Shown: positions 1 to 8,271 of the stretch, one piece after another | Layout: the number at the start of each line of letters is the position of its first letter | Position numbering within the stretch: position 1 is the stretch's first letter | Assembly: GCA_025774555.1 (NCBI GenBank) | Contig: JALGVT010000030.1 | Location: forward strand, 1-64,000 | Length of the DNA stretch: 64,000 nt | Direction: 5' to 3' | Source: a candidate division LCP-89 bacterium | Lineage (GTDB): Bacteria > Electryoneota > B3-LCP | The notes under the pieces: generated by a model | What the model saw: the letters and a program-made list of their open reading frames with translations, nothing else | Told to the model about the DNA's origin: nothing | Databases searched by the model: none | Position numbers and translations under genes: made by a program

Positions 1-135
1 AAGGAGAAGCGATTTGCCGCCGGAGCAAACCGGGAGCAGATTCGCTCTTGTTCTGAGATGGGATTGGAACTTGAAGAATTCATTGAATTCGGCTTGAAGG
101 GTATGTGTGAAGTGTCAGATGAATTGGGTTTTTGA
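1..135 (+). CDS. C-terminal fragment, HD-domain hydrolase-like
   Basis: The first 135 bases are one open frame that enters from outside the window and stops at TGA 133-135. The visible 44 residues are charged and helical and include REQIRSCSEMGLELEEFIEF. From memory this resembles the tail of small predicted HD-superfamily hydrolases, but the catalytic HD motif would lie upstream and cannot be seen, so the family call is tentative. The stop lies 9 bases before the start of the next gene, which suggests co-transcription. Confidence 0.45.
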   Translation, partial: KEKRFAAGANREQIRSCSEMGLELEEFIEFGLKGMCEVSDELGF

Positions 136-144
136 GGGATTTCT

Positions 145-573
145 ATGAAGCGTTTTGCAGTGGTTCTTCCTTTGCTTTTCTTATTAGTGCAGAGCGCTCA
201 GGGGAATTACGCATTAAAATTTCATCCCACTATGCAGCAGCTTCAGAGCGGATATCATCAATCTTGTGATCTATCAGCTGATGCTGGGCAGTACTCTTTA
301 AAACGCACGGAATCGTGGACTTCACCGGATAAGTTCGACCATCTCCTCGGATCAGCCATGTTGTCAGGATGTGCCTATCTGGCTCTGTCGGTGGCAGGGA
401 AGGATGAAGAGCAGTCTGCAGCAGTTTCTGCTGGAACAGTAATCTGCCTGGGAGCTTTAAAGGAGATATACGATATGCACAATCCGGGCGGACAGGCGAG
501 CTGGAGAGATCTGACGATGGATGTTTTCGGAACGGTTTTAGGGGTATTAGTTGTGCGGTCTCTATTGAAATGA
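145..573 (+). CDS. YfiM/DUF2279-like exported protein
   Basis: This 142-residue protein starts with a signal peptide, with a likely cleavage site after Ala18 (QSA) leaving Gln at +1. The mature part has a DKFDHLLGSA motif, a hydrophobic segment, then KEIYDM and a SWRDLTMDVFG motif near the C-terminus. The spacing of these D/H and KE...D...D motifs resembles the YfiM/DUF2279 family, whose function is unknown. It is likely periplasmic or membrane-anchored. The stop overlaps the next start in an ATGA junction, so it is probably translationally coupled to the PHP-domain gene. Confidence 0.6.
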   Translation: MKRFAVVLPLLFLLVQSAQGNYALKFHPTMQQLQSGYHQSCDLSADAGQYSLKRTESWTSPDKFDHLLGSAMLSGCAYLALSVAGKDEEQSAAVSAGTVICLGALKEIYDMHNPGGQASWRDLTMDVFGTVLGVLVVRSLLK

Positions 574-1628
574 AGCAGCTTTATGAAAAGGTTGGCGCCA
601 TTCACATCCACAGCGTTTTTTCGGATGGTTCCGGACACTATGATGAGATTATCCGTGGAGCGAGTGAAGTCGGGTTGGAGTTTCTGCTTTTTTCCGATCA
701 CTGGACGTTAGAACCGAAACGGCATAATTGGGAAGGATTTCATTACGGGGTTCTGGTCGGGATAGGGGTCGAGCTGAATGATAATGAACAGCGCAATCAC
801 CTTTTAGCATTTGAAATAGACGATGAAATCGAACGTGGGCTCGATGCGGTTGAATATACCAGACGTGTAGTTGATAGCGGCGGGTGGGCGGTAGTGGCTC
901 ACCCCGACGAGAGGAGAACTGAACTGCCCGAATTCCCAGCCTATCCCTGGACCACCTGGGAATCAGAGAAATTTCAGGGCATCGAGATATGGAATCATTT
1001 GTCCGAATGGATGGAAAGGCTGACGCGGCGGAACAAATACTGGCTATACTTGAATCCGCGTCGCAGTGTCATCGAACCTACGCTATGGACACTGAAGAAA
1101 TGGGATGAGTTGAATCTAAAGCGCAGAGTTGTCGGTATCGGAGGCGTTGATGCGCACGCGCACCATTATCCCATCTGGCAGAACGTCAATGCCACGATTT
1201 TCCCCTATAAGGTCGCTTTTAGATCCATTCACGTCCATGTTCTTTTGGAGCAACTGCCGGAAATGCAGGATGCTGACGCTGCCTTGAGTCAGCTTTTCAA
1301 GGCTCTGCGCGCCGGTCGGCTGTACATCTCAAACCGCTATGTGGGGCAGGCAAAGGGGTTTCGTTTCTGGGCTGAAGACACTGAAACAGTGACCGAATAC
1401 CAGATGGGTGATCGCATCAAAGCAGGATCGATGCTGATTTTCAGATCAATCCTCCCTGATGACGCTTCACACGCTTATATTATCAAAGACAGCGTGCCGG
1501 TCTATAAGTGGCGGGGCGGTGAAGGGAATTTTGCCAGCGATGAACCCGGCGTGTACCGGGTTGAAGTGAGGCGTAAAAGACGGGCTTTTATCTATTCTAA
1601 TCCCATAGTGATTGAGGCTGATTCGTGA
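570..1628 (+). CDS. PHP-domain metal-dependent hydrolase
   Basis: This 352-residue protein begins with the PHP signature (HIHSVFSDG at residues 12-20), followed by a conserved FSDHW segment, VAHPDE near residue 110 and GVDAHAH near residue 193. These His/Asp residues would form the multinuclear metal site of PHP phosphoesterases. The last ~90 residues look like a separate beta-rich domain. No secretion signal is visible, so it is probably cytoplasmic. The substrate cannot be predicted; relatives include histidinol phosphatase and nucleotide phosphatases. It overlaps the upstream gene by 4 bases. Confidence 0.8.
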   Translation: MKQLYEKVGAIHIHSVFSDGSGHYDEIIRGASEVGLEFLLFSDHWTLEPKRHNWEGFHYGVLVGIGVELNDNEQRNHLLAFEIDDEIERGLDAVEYTRRVVDSGGWAVVAHPDERRTELPEFPAYPWTTWESEKFQGIEIWNHLSEWMERLTRRNKYWLYLNPRRSVIEPTLWTLKKWDELNLKRRVVGIGGVDAHAHHYPIWQNVNATIFPYKVAFRSIHVHVLLEQLPEMQDADAALSQLFKALRAGRLYISNRYVGQAKGFRFWAEDTETVTEYQMGDRIKAGSMLIFRSILPDDASHAYIIKDSVPVYKWRGGEGNFASDEPGVYRVEVRRKRRAFIYSNPIVIEADS

Positions 1629-1749
1629 TAAATAGAGACATAGTCAATTTGACAGTTTTTAAAAAATTCCGTTTGTTTTTTACGATTTCATATTATATTA
1701 TAATTTATAGTATGTGATCCTGTGAAGATTAGGTGAAATTACACTCTAA

Positions 1750-3186
1750 ATGAGTAATTACTCTGGAATTAAGGACTTCTGTGGCGTTTTTGCCATCTAC
1801 GGACACCCGAGGGCTGCCGAGCTAACCTATCTCGGGCTCTATTCATTGCAGCACCGAGGACAGGAATCTTCCGGGATTGTCAGCAGCGATGGTGATAGTG
1901 TTTACCGGCACGTTGGATTGGGTCTGGTTGCCGACGTTTTTGAAGATCCGCGCAATGTGGAAGGCTTGAAAGGCAGTCTGGCAATTGGGCATAACCGTTA
2001 TTCGACGACCGGTTCGACATCACTGCCCAACGCCCAGCCAATGGCGATCAAATACCGTGGCGGATCCCTGGCAATTGCGCACAATGGCAATCTCGTCAAC
2101 TCGAGGACGCTGCGGGCGCAGCTTGAGGATTCTGGTAGCATCTTTGCCTCTTCCACAGACAGCGAAGTTATACTGCATCTGCTTGCGCGTTCGCAGAAAT
2201 CTGAATTTATAGATCAGCTTTTGGAAGCTCTTGATCCGCTTGAAGGAGCGTTTTCTCTGGTAATACTTACCAATGACCGGATTGTTGCCGTGCGCGATCC
2301 TCACGGCTTCCGTCCGTTGTGTATGGGGAGTAAAAAAGGCGCGATTGTATTTGCCAGCGAATCGTGTGCATTCGACCTGATCGAAGCAGATTATATCAGG
2401 GACGTGGATCCCGGCGAGATCATCGTTGTCGATAAAAATGGACAGAGGAGCTATTTCCTTCCACCGGCGGATAAAGTCACGCAGTGCGTCTTTGAATTCA
2501 TCTATTTCTCCAGACCGGACAGCCGTATATTCGGTGAATATGTAGATAAAACACGACGGAAACTGGGGAAGGTGTTAGCTGATGAAAAGCCGGCTCCCAA
2601 TGCCGATATTGTTATATCTGTGCCCGACTCTTCTAACACTGCCGCGCTCGGTTTTGCGCAGCGCGCCGGTCTGAAGTACGATATGGGCTTGATCCGCAAT
2701 CACTACATCGGACGGACGTTTATCCATCCATCCCCGGCGATGCGGGATTTCAATGTGAGGATCAAGTTCAATGCTATAGGCGGCGTATTGCGGGGGCGGA
2801 AAGTTGTTGTCGTGGATGATTCCATCGTGCGCGGAACGACCTTGCAGAAGTTGACGCGTCTGATAAGAAAAGCCGGAGCCGCTGAGGTTCACCTGCGCAT
2901 CAGTTCCCCGCCGATTCGTTTTCCCTGCTTTTATGGGATGGACTTTCCGACGAGGCGTGAACTGATTGCAGCTTTCAACACGGTTGAACAGGTAAAAGAT
3001 TACCTTGAAGTGGACAGCCTCGAATATCTGTCAGTCGAGCAGTTGTTGCGGGCGGTTCCAACCGGAAGGTGCGGCTATTGCACCTGTTGTTTCACCGGTG
3101 ATTATCCGGTTGGGATTGAAGAGGCATACAGCAAGTACCTCCACGAACGGTCTTCTAACATATTAGAATTAGATTTTCATTCATAG
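1750..3186 (+). CDS. purF: Amidophosphoribosyltransferase
   Basis: PurF catalyses the first committed step of purine synthesis, PRPP plus glutamine to phosphoribosylamine. The protein has 478 residues, a normal length. Cys11 (DFCGVFAIYGH) is the expected N-terminal nucleophile after removal of a 10-residue propeptide. The glutaminase domain is followed by a PRTase domain with the PRPP loop VVVVDDSIVRGTT. Cys246, Cys393, Cys444 and Cys447 match the spacing of the four [4Fe-4S] ligands of the Bacillus-type, oxygen-sensitive enzyme. An AT-rich 120-bp leader precedes the gene. No other purine genes are in the window. Confidence 0.97.
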   Translation: MSNYSGIKDFCGVFAIYGHPRAAELTYLGLYSLQHRGQESSGIVSSDGDSVYRHVGLGLVADVFEDPRNVEGLKGSLAIGHNRYSTTGSTSLPNAQPMAIKYRGGSLAIAHNGNLVNSRTLRAQLEDSGSIFASSTDSEVILHLLARSQKSEFIDQLLEALDPLEGAFSLVILTNDRIVAVRDPHGFRPLCMGSKKGAIVFASESCAFDLIEADYIRDVDPGEIIVVDKNGQRSYFLPPADKVTQCVFEFIYFSRPDSRIFGEYVDKTRRKLGKVLADEKPAPNADIVISVPDSSNTAALGFAQRAGLKYDMGLIRNHYIGRTFIHPSPAMRDFNVRIKFNAIGGVLRGRKVVVVDDSIVRGTTLQKLTRLIRKAGAAEVHLRISSPPIRFPCFYGMDFPTRRELIAAFNTVEQVKDYLEVDSLEYLSVEQLLRAVPTGRCGYCTCCFTGDYPVGIEEAYSKYLHERSSNILELDFHS

Positions 3187-3243
3187 GACGAATCTACCGT
3201 CACGCCGCTTCTTGTCCGTAAACTATTTGGAGTCACCTCCAGG

Positions 3244-4116
3244 ATGATCAAACCCAGTTGGTTCGACGCATTTTTCATTCTTCGTCCAACGCTGTTCTTC
3301 CCGTCATGGACTTTCTTCCTGGCCGGATACAGCCGGGGTGAAGGTTCAGGCGCCGGTTGGATGCTGATCTGGCTGGGCGCGGCTTTCGGCGCATCGTTCC
3401 TACTGAATCAACTGACTGACCGGAAAGAAGACCTCCTGAATAAAAAACTCCTGCCGCGCTGGGGAGAATTCGCGGGAGTGGAATTAACAGGTCTTCTCGC
3501 CCTGTTTTTTCTGATAGCCGGCGTATTTTATAATTTTTCACCGCTTCGTTTGAAGAGCCGACCGATTCTGGGGATCGTCAGTTGCGCCGTTGGTATCTGG
3601 ATCTGCTATCTCATCGGTGCGCGTTCGGCAGACATTTCCTACGGCGCTGCTATCCTGTATGGTTTTCCTTATGCGCTTGCCGGCGCTGCGGTATCCCTGC
3701 TGACTCATGTCCCCGATTTGGAAGGAGACATTAGAGCGGGAATGCGCACTTTCCCGGCAGTCTATGGAGTGAAAAAGACCGGGATGTGGGCTGCAGTTCT
3801 TGTCGTTATCTGTATCGCGGTATCCTTTCTGTTGTCCGATTATGCCATTCTTGTCTCCTCTTTAGTATCACTACCACTTTTTATTCGTTATATGATTCGC
3901 AGGGATGTGCTTTCAGCGGATTATGCTATTAAGATCGCGATATTCAGTCTCGCAGTGGCTATTGGATTCACCTGGATTCCGTTTCTGTTCTTGATTGCAG
4001 CATACTATCCGTTCGCACGATGGTACCACTTAAAACGCCTGGGTCTCGATTATCCGAGATTCGGTTCGAGCGATGCTGTCAACAGCGAACTAACCTTAAA
4101 AAATGCTGGTCTGTAA
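3244..4116 (+). CDS. UbiA-family prenyltransferase (DGGGP synthase-like candidate)
   Basis: This 290-residue polytopic membrane protein carries the two Asp-rich motifs of UbiA prenyltransferases: NQLTDRKED (N-x3-D-x3-D) near residue 59 and DLEGDIRAG near residue 159. Between and after them are about eight hydrophobic helices. The family moves isoprenoid chains onto quinone precursors, haem, chlorophyllide or glycerol phosphates. Directly downstream are a ferredoxin, a geranylgeranyl reductase and a CDP-alcohol phosphatidyltransferase. That context favours a lipid role such as digeranylgeranylglyceryl phosphate synthesis over menaquinone, but this is inference. The start follows a moderate Shine-Dalgarno sequence. 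Confidence 0.85.
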   Translation: MIKPSWFDAFFILRPTLFFPSWTFFLAGYSRGEGSGAGWMLIWLGAAFGASFLLNQLTDRKEDLLNKKLLPRWGEFAGVELTGLLALFFLIAGVFYNFSPLRLKSRPILGIVSCAVGIWICYLIGARSADISYGAAILYGFPYALAGAAVSLLTHVPDLEGDIRAGMRTFPAVYGVKKTGMWAAVLVVICIAVSFLLSDYAILVSSLVSLPLFIRYMIRRDVLSADYAIKIAIFSLAVAIGFTWIPFLFLIAAYYPFARWYHLKRLGLDYPRFGSSDAVNSELTLKNAGL

Positions 4117-4138
4117 TCATTTTGGACCGATTTAAGCT

Positions 4139-4354
4139 ATGAGTAAGAGAGAAAAGGTCGTTAAAGGAGCCATCGGAGAACTCAGGTTTATATCCGAACT
4201 ATGTGATTTCTGCGGATGCTGTGTGGCGGTCTGTCCGGTTGATTGTATCGAATTGGAAGAGTCGAGGCTCACTCTTGACATGAATAGCTGCATCTATTGC
4301 GGGAACTGTCCCAAAGCGTGCCCGGTTGGGGCGTTGGTGGGAGACGCGGCATGA
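4139..4354 (+). CDS. 2[4Fe-4S] ferredoxin
   Basis: This 71-residue protein has two complete C-x2-C-x2-C-x3-C-P motifs, CDFCGCCVAVCP and CIYCGNCPKACP, so it should bind two [4Fe-4S] clusters. About 20 residues precede the first motif. The stop overlaps the start of the geranylgeranyl reductase gene in an ATGA junction. In some archaea a small ferredoxin encoded beside geranylgeranyl reductase supplies its electrons, and this arrangement suggests the same pairing here. Confidence 0.92.
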   Translation: MSKREKVVKGAIGELRFISELCDFCGCCVAVCPVDCIELEESRLTLDMNSCIYCGNCPKACPVGALVGDAA

Positions 4355-5526
4355 TCCGTGATTCCTATGACGTAATCGTTGTCGGGGGCGGTCCAGGCGG
4401 CGCTGTTTCCGCCTGGTTTGCAGCAAGGGGAGGCGCTTCCGTTCTGCTACTCGAGAAAGACCGGGATATCGGCATACCCGTGCGCTGCGCCGAGGCGATA
4501 GGGCAAGGTGGATTACAAGGTATACTCGAGCCGGATCCGCATTTCATCGCCCATGAAATAAACAGCCTACGATTCATCGCGCCTGACGGTACCAGAATTG
4601 ACATTCAGCAGACGGATGAAGTCGGATACATGCTGAATCGCCGAATTTTCGATCAGGAGCTGGGTCGTAAAGCCGCTTCAGCTGGCGCACAGATTATTAC
4701 ACATGCTTACGTGTCCGGATTGATAAAGAACAGTGATTCTATCAGAGGCGTAAAAGTAAGATTCCCCGCTGCGGAGAAAGAGATCAGGGCAAAGATTGTA
4801 ATCGGCGCTGACGGCGTGGAATCCCGCGTGGGGCGATGGGCGGGACTGCGCACCTTTTATGCGCCGAAGGACCTTGAATCCTGCTATCAGGTAGTGTTGG
4901 GTGGTATCACAGTCGATAAAAACCTGATTTCCCTCTATTTCGGGAACGAAGTTGCCCCCGGTGGTTATGCGTGGGTTTTCCCAAAAGGTGACGACATTGC
5001 CAATGTTGGTATTGGGGTTAGCGCTGCCATGATCGACGGCATCAACGCCAAAAAACACTTAGATCAATTCATTGAAAGACACTTTCCAAAAGCTTCTATA
5101 TTAGCCTGCGTTAGCGGCGGTGTGCCATCAGCCAAGCCATTTAAAAAAATACACGGCAGCGGGATTATGCTGGTGGGTGATGCCGCGGCTCACGCCAGCC
5201 CGCTGACTGGCGGCGGAATCTCAAATGCGATTGCAGCCGGTAGATTGGCTGGTGAAATAGCAGCAAAATGTATTGCGGACGGAAGTTGGAATGAAAAGGA
5301 TCTCAGCGTCTATACGAGAATGTGGGACAAACGCTGGGGCGATAATCAGCGGCGGCTCTATCGCCTGAAGGAGACGGTGTTTAAGCTCAGTGATGACGTT
5401 TTCAACAAGGCTGCGGCTGTGCTTGTGAGCATTCCAACTGAAGAGCGATCCATAAAGAAAATCATTGCGACGACATTGAAGAATAATCCCAAAATCCTAT
5501 TGGAATTAGCTCGCACGTTTTTCTGA
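4351..5526 (+). CDS. Geranylgeranyl reductase family FAD protein
   Basis: This 391-residue protein has an N-terminal Rossmann FAD motif (GGGPGG, residues 12-17), the PVRCAE motif at residues 43-48 typical of geranylgeranyl reductases, a YAWVFPKG segment, and the FAD-binding GDAAAHASPLTGGGI motif. The family saturates double bonds of geranylgeranyl chains in chlorophyll, quinones or archaeal ether lipids. I place the start at ATG 4351, in the ATGA overlap with the ferredoxin, rather than at an upstream in-frame TTG at 4297. It belongs to a four-gene run with UbiA, ferredoxin and a CDP-alcohol phosphatidyltransferase. Confidence 0.9.
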   Translation: MIRDSYDVIVVGGGPGGAVSAWFAARGGASVLLLEKDRDIGIPVRCAEAIGQGGLQGILEPDPHFIAHEINSLRFIAPDGTRIDIQQTDEVGYMLNRRIFDQELGRKAASAGAQIITHAYVSGLIKNSDSIRGVKVRFPAAEKEIRAKIVIGADGVESRVGRWAGLRTFYAPKDLESCYQVVLGGITVDKNLISLYFGNEVAPGGYAWVFPKGDDIANVGIGVSAAMIDGINAKKHLDQFIERHFPKASILACVSGGVPSAKPFKKIHGSGIMLVGDAAAHASPLTGGGISNAIAAGRLAGEIAAKCIADGSWNEKDLSVYTRMWDKRWGDNQRRLYRLKETVFKLSDDVFNKAAAVLVSIPTEERSIKKIIATTLKNNPKILLELARTFF

Positions 5527-5544
5527 AAGGCACAGGGTACGACT

Positions 5545-6198
5545 ATGCAATGGACTAACGCATTAACCATATCCAACTTCCTCAGCATTGTGCGCGTGAT
5601 GCTGATAGTGCCCATTTTTCAAAGCCTTAGCCAGAATACTCCGGAAGGGAACGCCTGGGCGCTCTTCTATATGGCACTCGCAATTATTTCTGATTTCCTT
5701 GACGGTTTTCTTGCCAGAGTGCTCGGTCAGGTTTCCGATCTGGGTAAGCTGCTCGATCCCCTGGCTGATAAAATCTGCATCCTGAGTGTAACCCTGATCC
5801 TCACTCTCCCGATCCGGGAGAATCCACTGCCTCTGTGGTTTTTAGCGTTCCTATTATTTCGCGAGATAACGATCATCACGTGCGGTTATCTGATTTATAA
5901 GCGCAGGCAGATCCTGGTGACCTCGAACATCTGGGGCAAGTCAACCTCGACGGCAATAGCATTGATGCTGTTGAGTTATATTATTGAATTGAAACCGGCT
6001 TCTATCTGGTTGATCTGGCTAAATTACAATTTCCTGTTATGGCTCTCTTTTTCCTTCATTATCGTATCCGCGTTCTCATACGGACGACGATTCTACAAGC
6101 TGTTAACAGAGAATGGACAGACATTGTCATCGGGGCTTATTAACACGAAGAATGTTAGCGGGAGGACAAATCAGGAACACAATATTGGTGATTCCTGA
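5545..6198 (+). CDS. CDP-alcohol phosphatidyltransferase
   Basis: This 217-residue integral membrane protein contains the full family signature D-G-x2-A-R-x8-G-x3-D-x3-D in the stretch beginning DGFLARVLG, with about five or six hydrophobic helices. Such enzymes transfer a phosphoalcohol from a CDP-activated lipid, for example PgsA (phosphatidylglycerol phosphate synthase) or archaetidyl-transferases. It starts 18 bases after the geranylgeranyl reductase and probably shares its transcript. Whether the lipid substrate is diacylglycerol or an isoprenoid ether lipid cannot be told from the sequence. Confidence 0.9.
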   Translation: MQWTNALTISNFLSIVRVMLIVPIFQSLSQNTPEGNAWALFYMALAIISDFLDGFLARVLGQVSDLGKLLDPLADKICILSVTLILTLPIRENPLPLWFLAFLLFREITIITCGYLIYKRRQILVTSNIWGKSTSTAIALMLLSYIIELKPASIWLIWLNYNFLLWLSFSFIIVSAFSYGRRFYKLLTENGQTLSSGLINTKNVSGRTNQEHNIGDS

Positions 6199-6283
6199 GA
6201 TAAATATTATAGAAATGACGATATTTGTGCATTATTAACCGCGCCTCGCCGAAGCGGGACGTTTTGAACCCTCTAAATAGAAT

Positions 6284-7720
6284 ATGAATCCACTCAGATT
6301 TTACAATTCACTAACCCGACGGAAGGAAGAATTCAAGCCTATCACCAAGGGAGAAGTGCGGATGTACACCTGTGGTCCAACGGTGCATAATTTCGCGCAC
6401 CTGGGGAATTTTCGCGCTTACATTTTTGAGGATCTTTTAAGAAGGACTCTAAAATATTTCGGCTATCGAGTTATTCAGGTTATGAACCTGACCGATGTAG
6501 AGGATAAAACGATTCATGCAAGCAATGAATTAGGTATAAAACTATCAGAATACACGAAGAAATACAAGGATTCTTTTTTCGAGGACTGGGATATTCTGAG
6601 AATCGAGCGGGCGGAATATTACCCCGCGGCAACCGAGCATATTCCCGAGATGGTTGATCTGATTCAGAGACTTATTAAAGCGGGACACACTTACGAAGTT
6701 GATGGATCGGTCTATTTCCGTATCAGCAGCTTCTCAGATTACGGAAAACTGGCGAATGTGCAGCCAGATAAGCTGAAAACTGGTTTGCGAGTCGATTCTG
6801 ACGAGTATGAAAAAGAAGACGTCAGGGATTTTGCGCTCTGGAAAGCTTGGACGCCCCAAGACGGCGAAGTGTTCTGGGATACTCCGCTTGGAAGAGGGAG
6901 ACCGGGATGGCATATCGAATGTTCGGCGATGTCCACGAAATACCTTGGGACACATTTCGACATTCACACCGGCGGCGTGGACAATATGTTCCCTCATCAT
7001 GAAAATGAGATCGCTCAGTCAGTCTGCGGTTACGGCGATAAATTCGTGAATCTCTGGATGCACAACGCGCATCTGATCATTAACGGCGAGAAAATGTCTA
7101 AATCGCTCGGTAATTTCTACACTTTACGGGATATTATATCCTATGGCAATTCACCCCGCGTGATTCGGTATTTTCTCATGTCTGCTCATTACCGCCAGCT
7201 GTTAAATCTGATTTTCGACCCTGTCACCGGAGATAAGGGAAGCTTTGAGAATGCAAAGGGAGCTCTGGATAGAATCGATGAATTCCGGGTGAAGCTTGCT
7301 GAAATTAAGAAGAGGAAAACCAACGATTCCATCGATCCCGCTGTAACTAAAATTTTGGGAAAGGCATCTGCAGCATTCGAGGGAGCATTGGCGAACGATC
7401 TTGACATCTCCGGCGTTCTGGGAGCTGTTTTCAGTATGATTAAAGACGTCAACCGCCTCCTGGCGTCGAATGATATCAGCAGCAGGGATGCCGATTTGAT
7501 TGAAGAGAAGCTGAAGGATTGGGATAGGGTTCTGGACGTCATATCTCCCGATAAAGAAGAGAGCTTCGATGAAGCGCGCATCGATGAGCTGGTCGAAGAG
7601 CGCAACAGAGCAAGACGCGAGAAGGACTTTGCAAGATCGGACGAGATTCGAGATCAACTGGCTTCGGAAGGGATTATCATACAGGATACAGCGGATGGAA
7701 CCCGGTGGAGAAAAAAATAA
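6284..7720 (+). CDS. cysS: Cysteinyl-tRNA synthetase
   Basis: This 478-residue class I aminoacyl-tRNA synthetase charges tRNA-Cys. The HIGH-type motif is in FAHLGNFRAY, preceded by CGPTVHN with the first zinc-ligand Cys. Further metal and substrate residues lie in WHIECSAMS and FPHHENEIAQ. The KMSKS loop is intact (GEKMSKSLGNF). The C-terminal DALR and anticodon-binding region is present, so the protein is full length. It stands alone after an 85-base gap. Confidence 0.98.
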   Translation: MNPLRFYNSLTRRKEEFKPITKGEVRMYTCGPTVHNFAHLGNFRAYIFEDLLRRTLKYFGYRVIQVMNLTDVEDKTIHASNELGIKLSEYTKKYKDSFFEDWDILRIERAEYYPAATEHIPEMVDLIQRLIKAGHTYEVDGSVYFRISSFSDYGKLANVQPDKLKTGLRVDSDEYEKEDVRDFALWKAWTPQDGEVFWDTPLGRGRPGWHIECSAMSTKYLGTHFDIHTGGVDNMFPHHENEIAQSVCGYGDKFVNLWMHNAHLIINGEKMSKSLGNFYTLRDIISYGNSPRVIRYFLMSAHYRQLLNLIFDPVTGDKGSFENAKGALDRIDEFRVKLAEIKKRKTNDSIDPAVTKILGKASAAFEGALANDLDISGVLGAVFSMIKDVNRLLASNDISSRDADLIEEKLKDWDRVLDVISPDKEESFDEARIDELVEERNRARREKDFARSDEIRDQLASEGIIIQDTADGTRWRKK

Positions 7721-7770
7721 GCGGCACGTTTCTTCATCTTCAATTCTATTGATAAATATGATTTTCTTGC

Positions 7771-7798
7771 AAGTCCGGATCTCATCAGACCCGGACTT
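7771..7798 (+). terminator. Hairpin downstream of cysS
   Basis: A perfect 8-bp inverted repeat, AAGTCCGG (7771-7778) and CCGGACTT (7791-7798), has a 12-base loop. It lies 50 bases after cysS and is followed by AT-rich sequence but no clean T run, so it may be a weak or factor-assisted terminator. Confidence 0.45.
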
Positions 7799-7872
7799 CA
7801 AATTAATTTAACTGTCAAATCTTACCCGGATATAAAGCAATATAATTTATACTGTAACAGGCGGAGGAAAAG

Positions 7873-8271
7873 ATGACTTACGAAATCAAGCGTTTTGATC
7901 TCCTGACCGTTTTTAAGGTCAGTTTCCTGGTGTATATGATCGTCGGATTTCTAATCGGGCTGCTGTATAGTCTGCTGATTATGAAAATCATCTCAACTTT
8001 CGGACCGTTCCTGGACAACGCAATGTTCGAGGACATGGGACAGATCGGTTTTTTTGCTGCCATAACATTTGCCTTTTTCATGGCTGTTCTGCTGTCGGTT
8101 ATCTGGTCCATCATCACCGTTATCGCTGCCGGCATTTACAACGTCATGGCAGGATTTGTCGGCGGGTTAAAAATGGAACTGGCGGAAATCCCTGGACTAT
8201 ATCCGCCATCCGTCCCACCAGCCACCATGCCACAGAATCTGCCGCCTCAGGGAGGAGTAACCGGTGTCTGA
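7873..8271 (+). CDS. Membrane protein, DUF3566-like
   Basis: This 132-residue protein has two strong transmembrane segments, around residues 14-40 and 60-95, a short amphipathic stretch and a Pro-rich cytoplasmic tail. The N-terminus (IKRFDLLTVFKVS) resembles the DUF3566 family, which is of unknown function. A good ribosome-binding site (gcggagg) precedes the ATG. Its 3' end overlaps the gltX GTG start by 8 bases, and the gltX Shine-Dalgarno sequence lies inside its last codons. Confidence 0.6.
   Translation: MTYEIKRFDLLTVFKVSFLVYMIVGFLIGLLYSLLIMKIISTFGPFLDNAMFEDMGQIGFFAAITFAFFMAVLLSVIWSIITVIAAGIYNVMAGFVGGLKMELAEIPGLYPPSVPPATMPQNLPPQGGVTGV

Noticed and set aside
4297-4350. Longer N-terminus for the geranylgeranyl reductase from TTG 4297
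   Set aside because: It lies inside the ferredoxin gene in another frame. The ATG at 4351 gives the conserved FAD-domain start and a normal ATGA overlap.
7202-7801. 199-residue ORF antisense to cysS
   Set aside because: It is antisense to a highly conserved gene and contains no recognisable motif.
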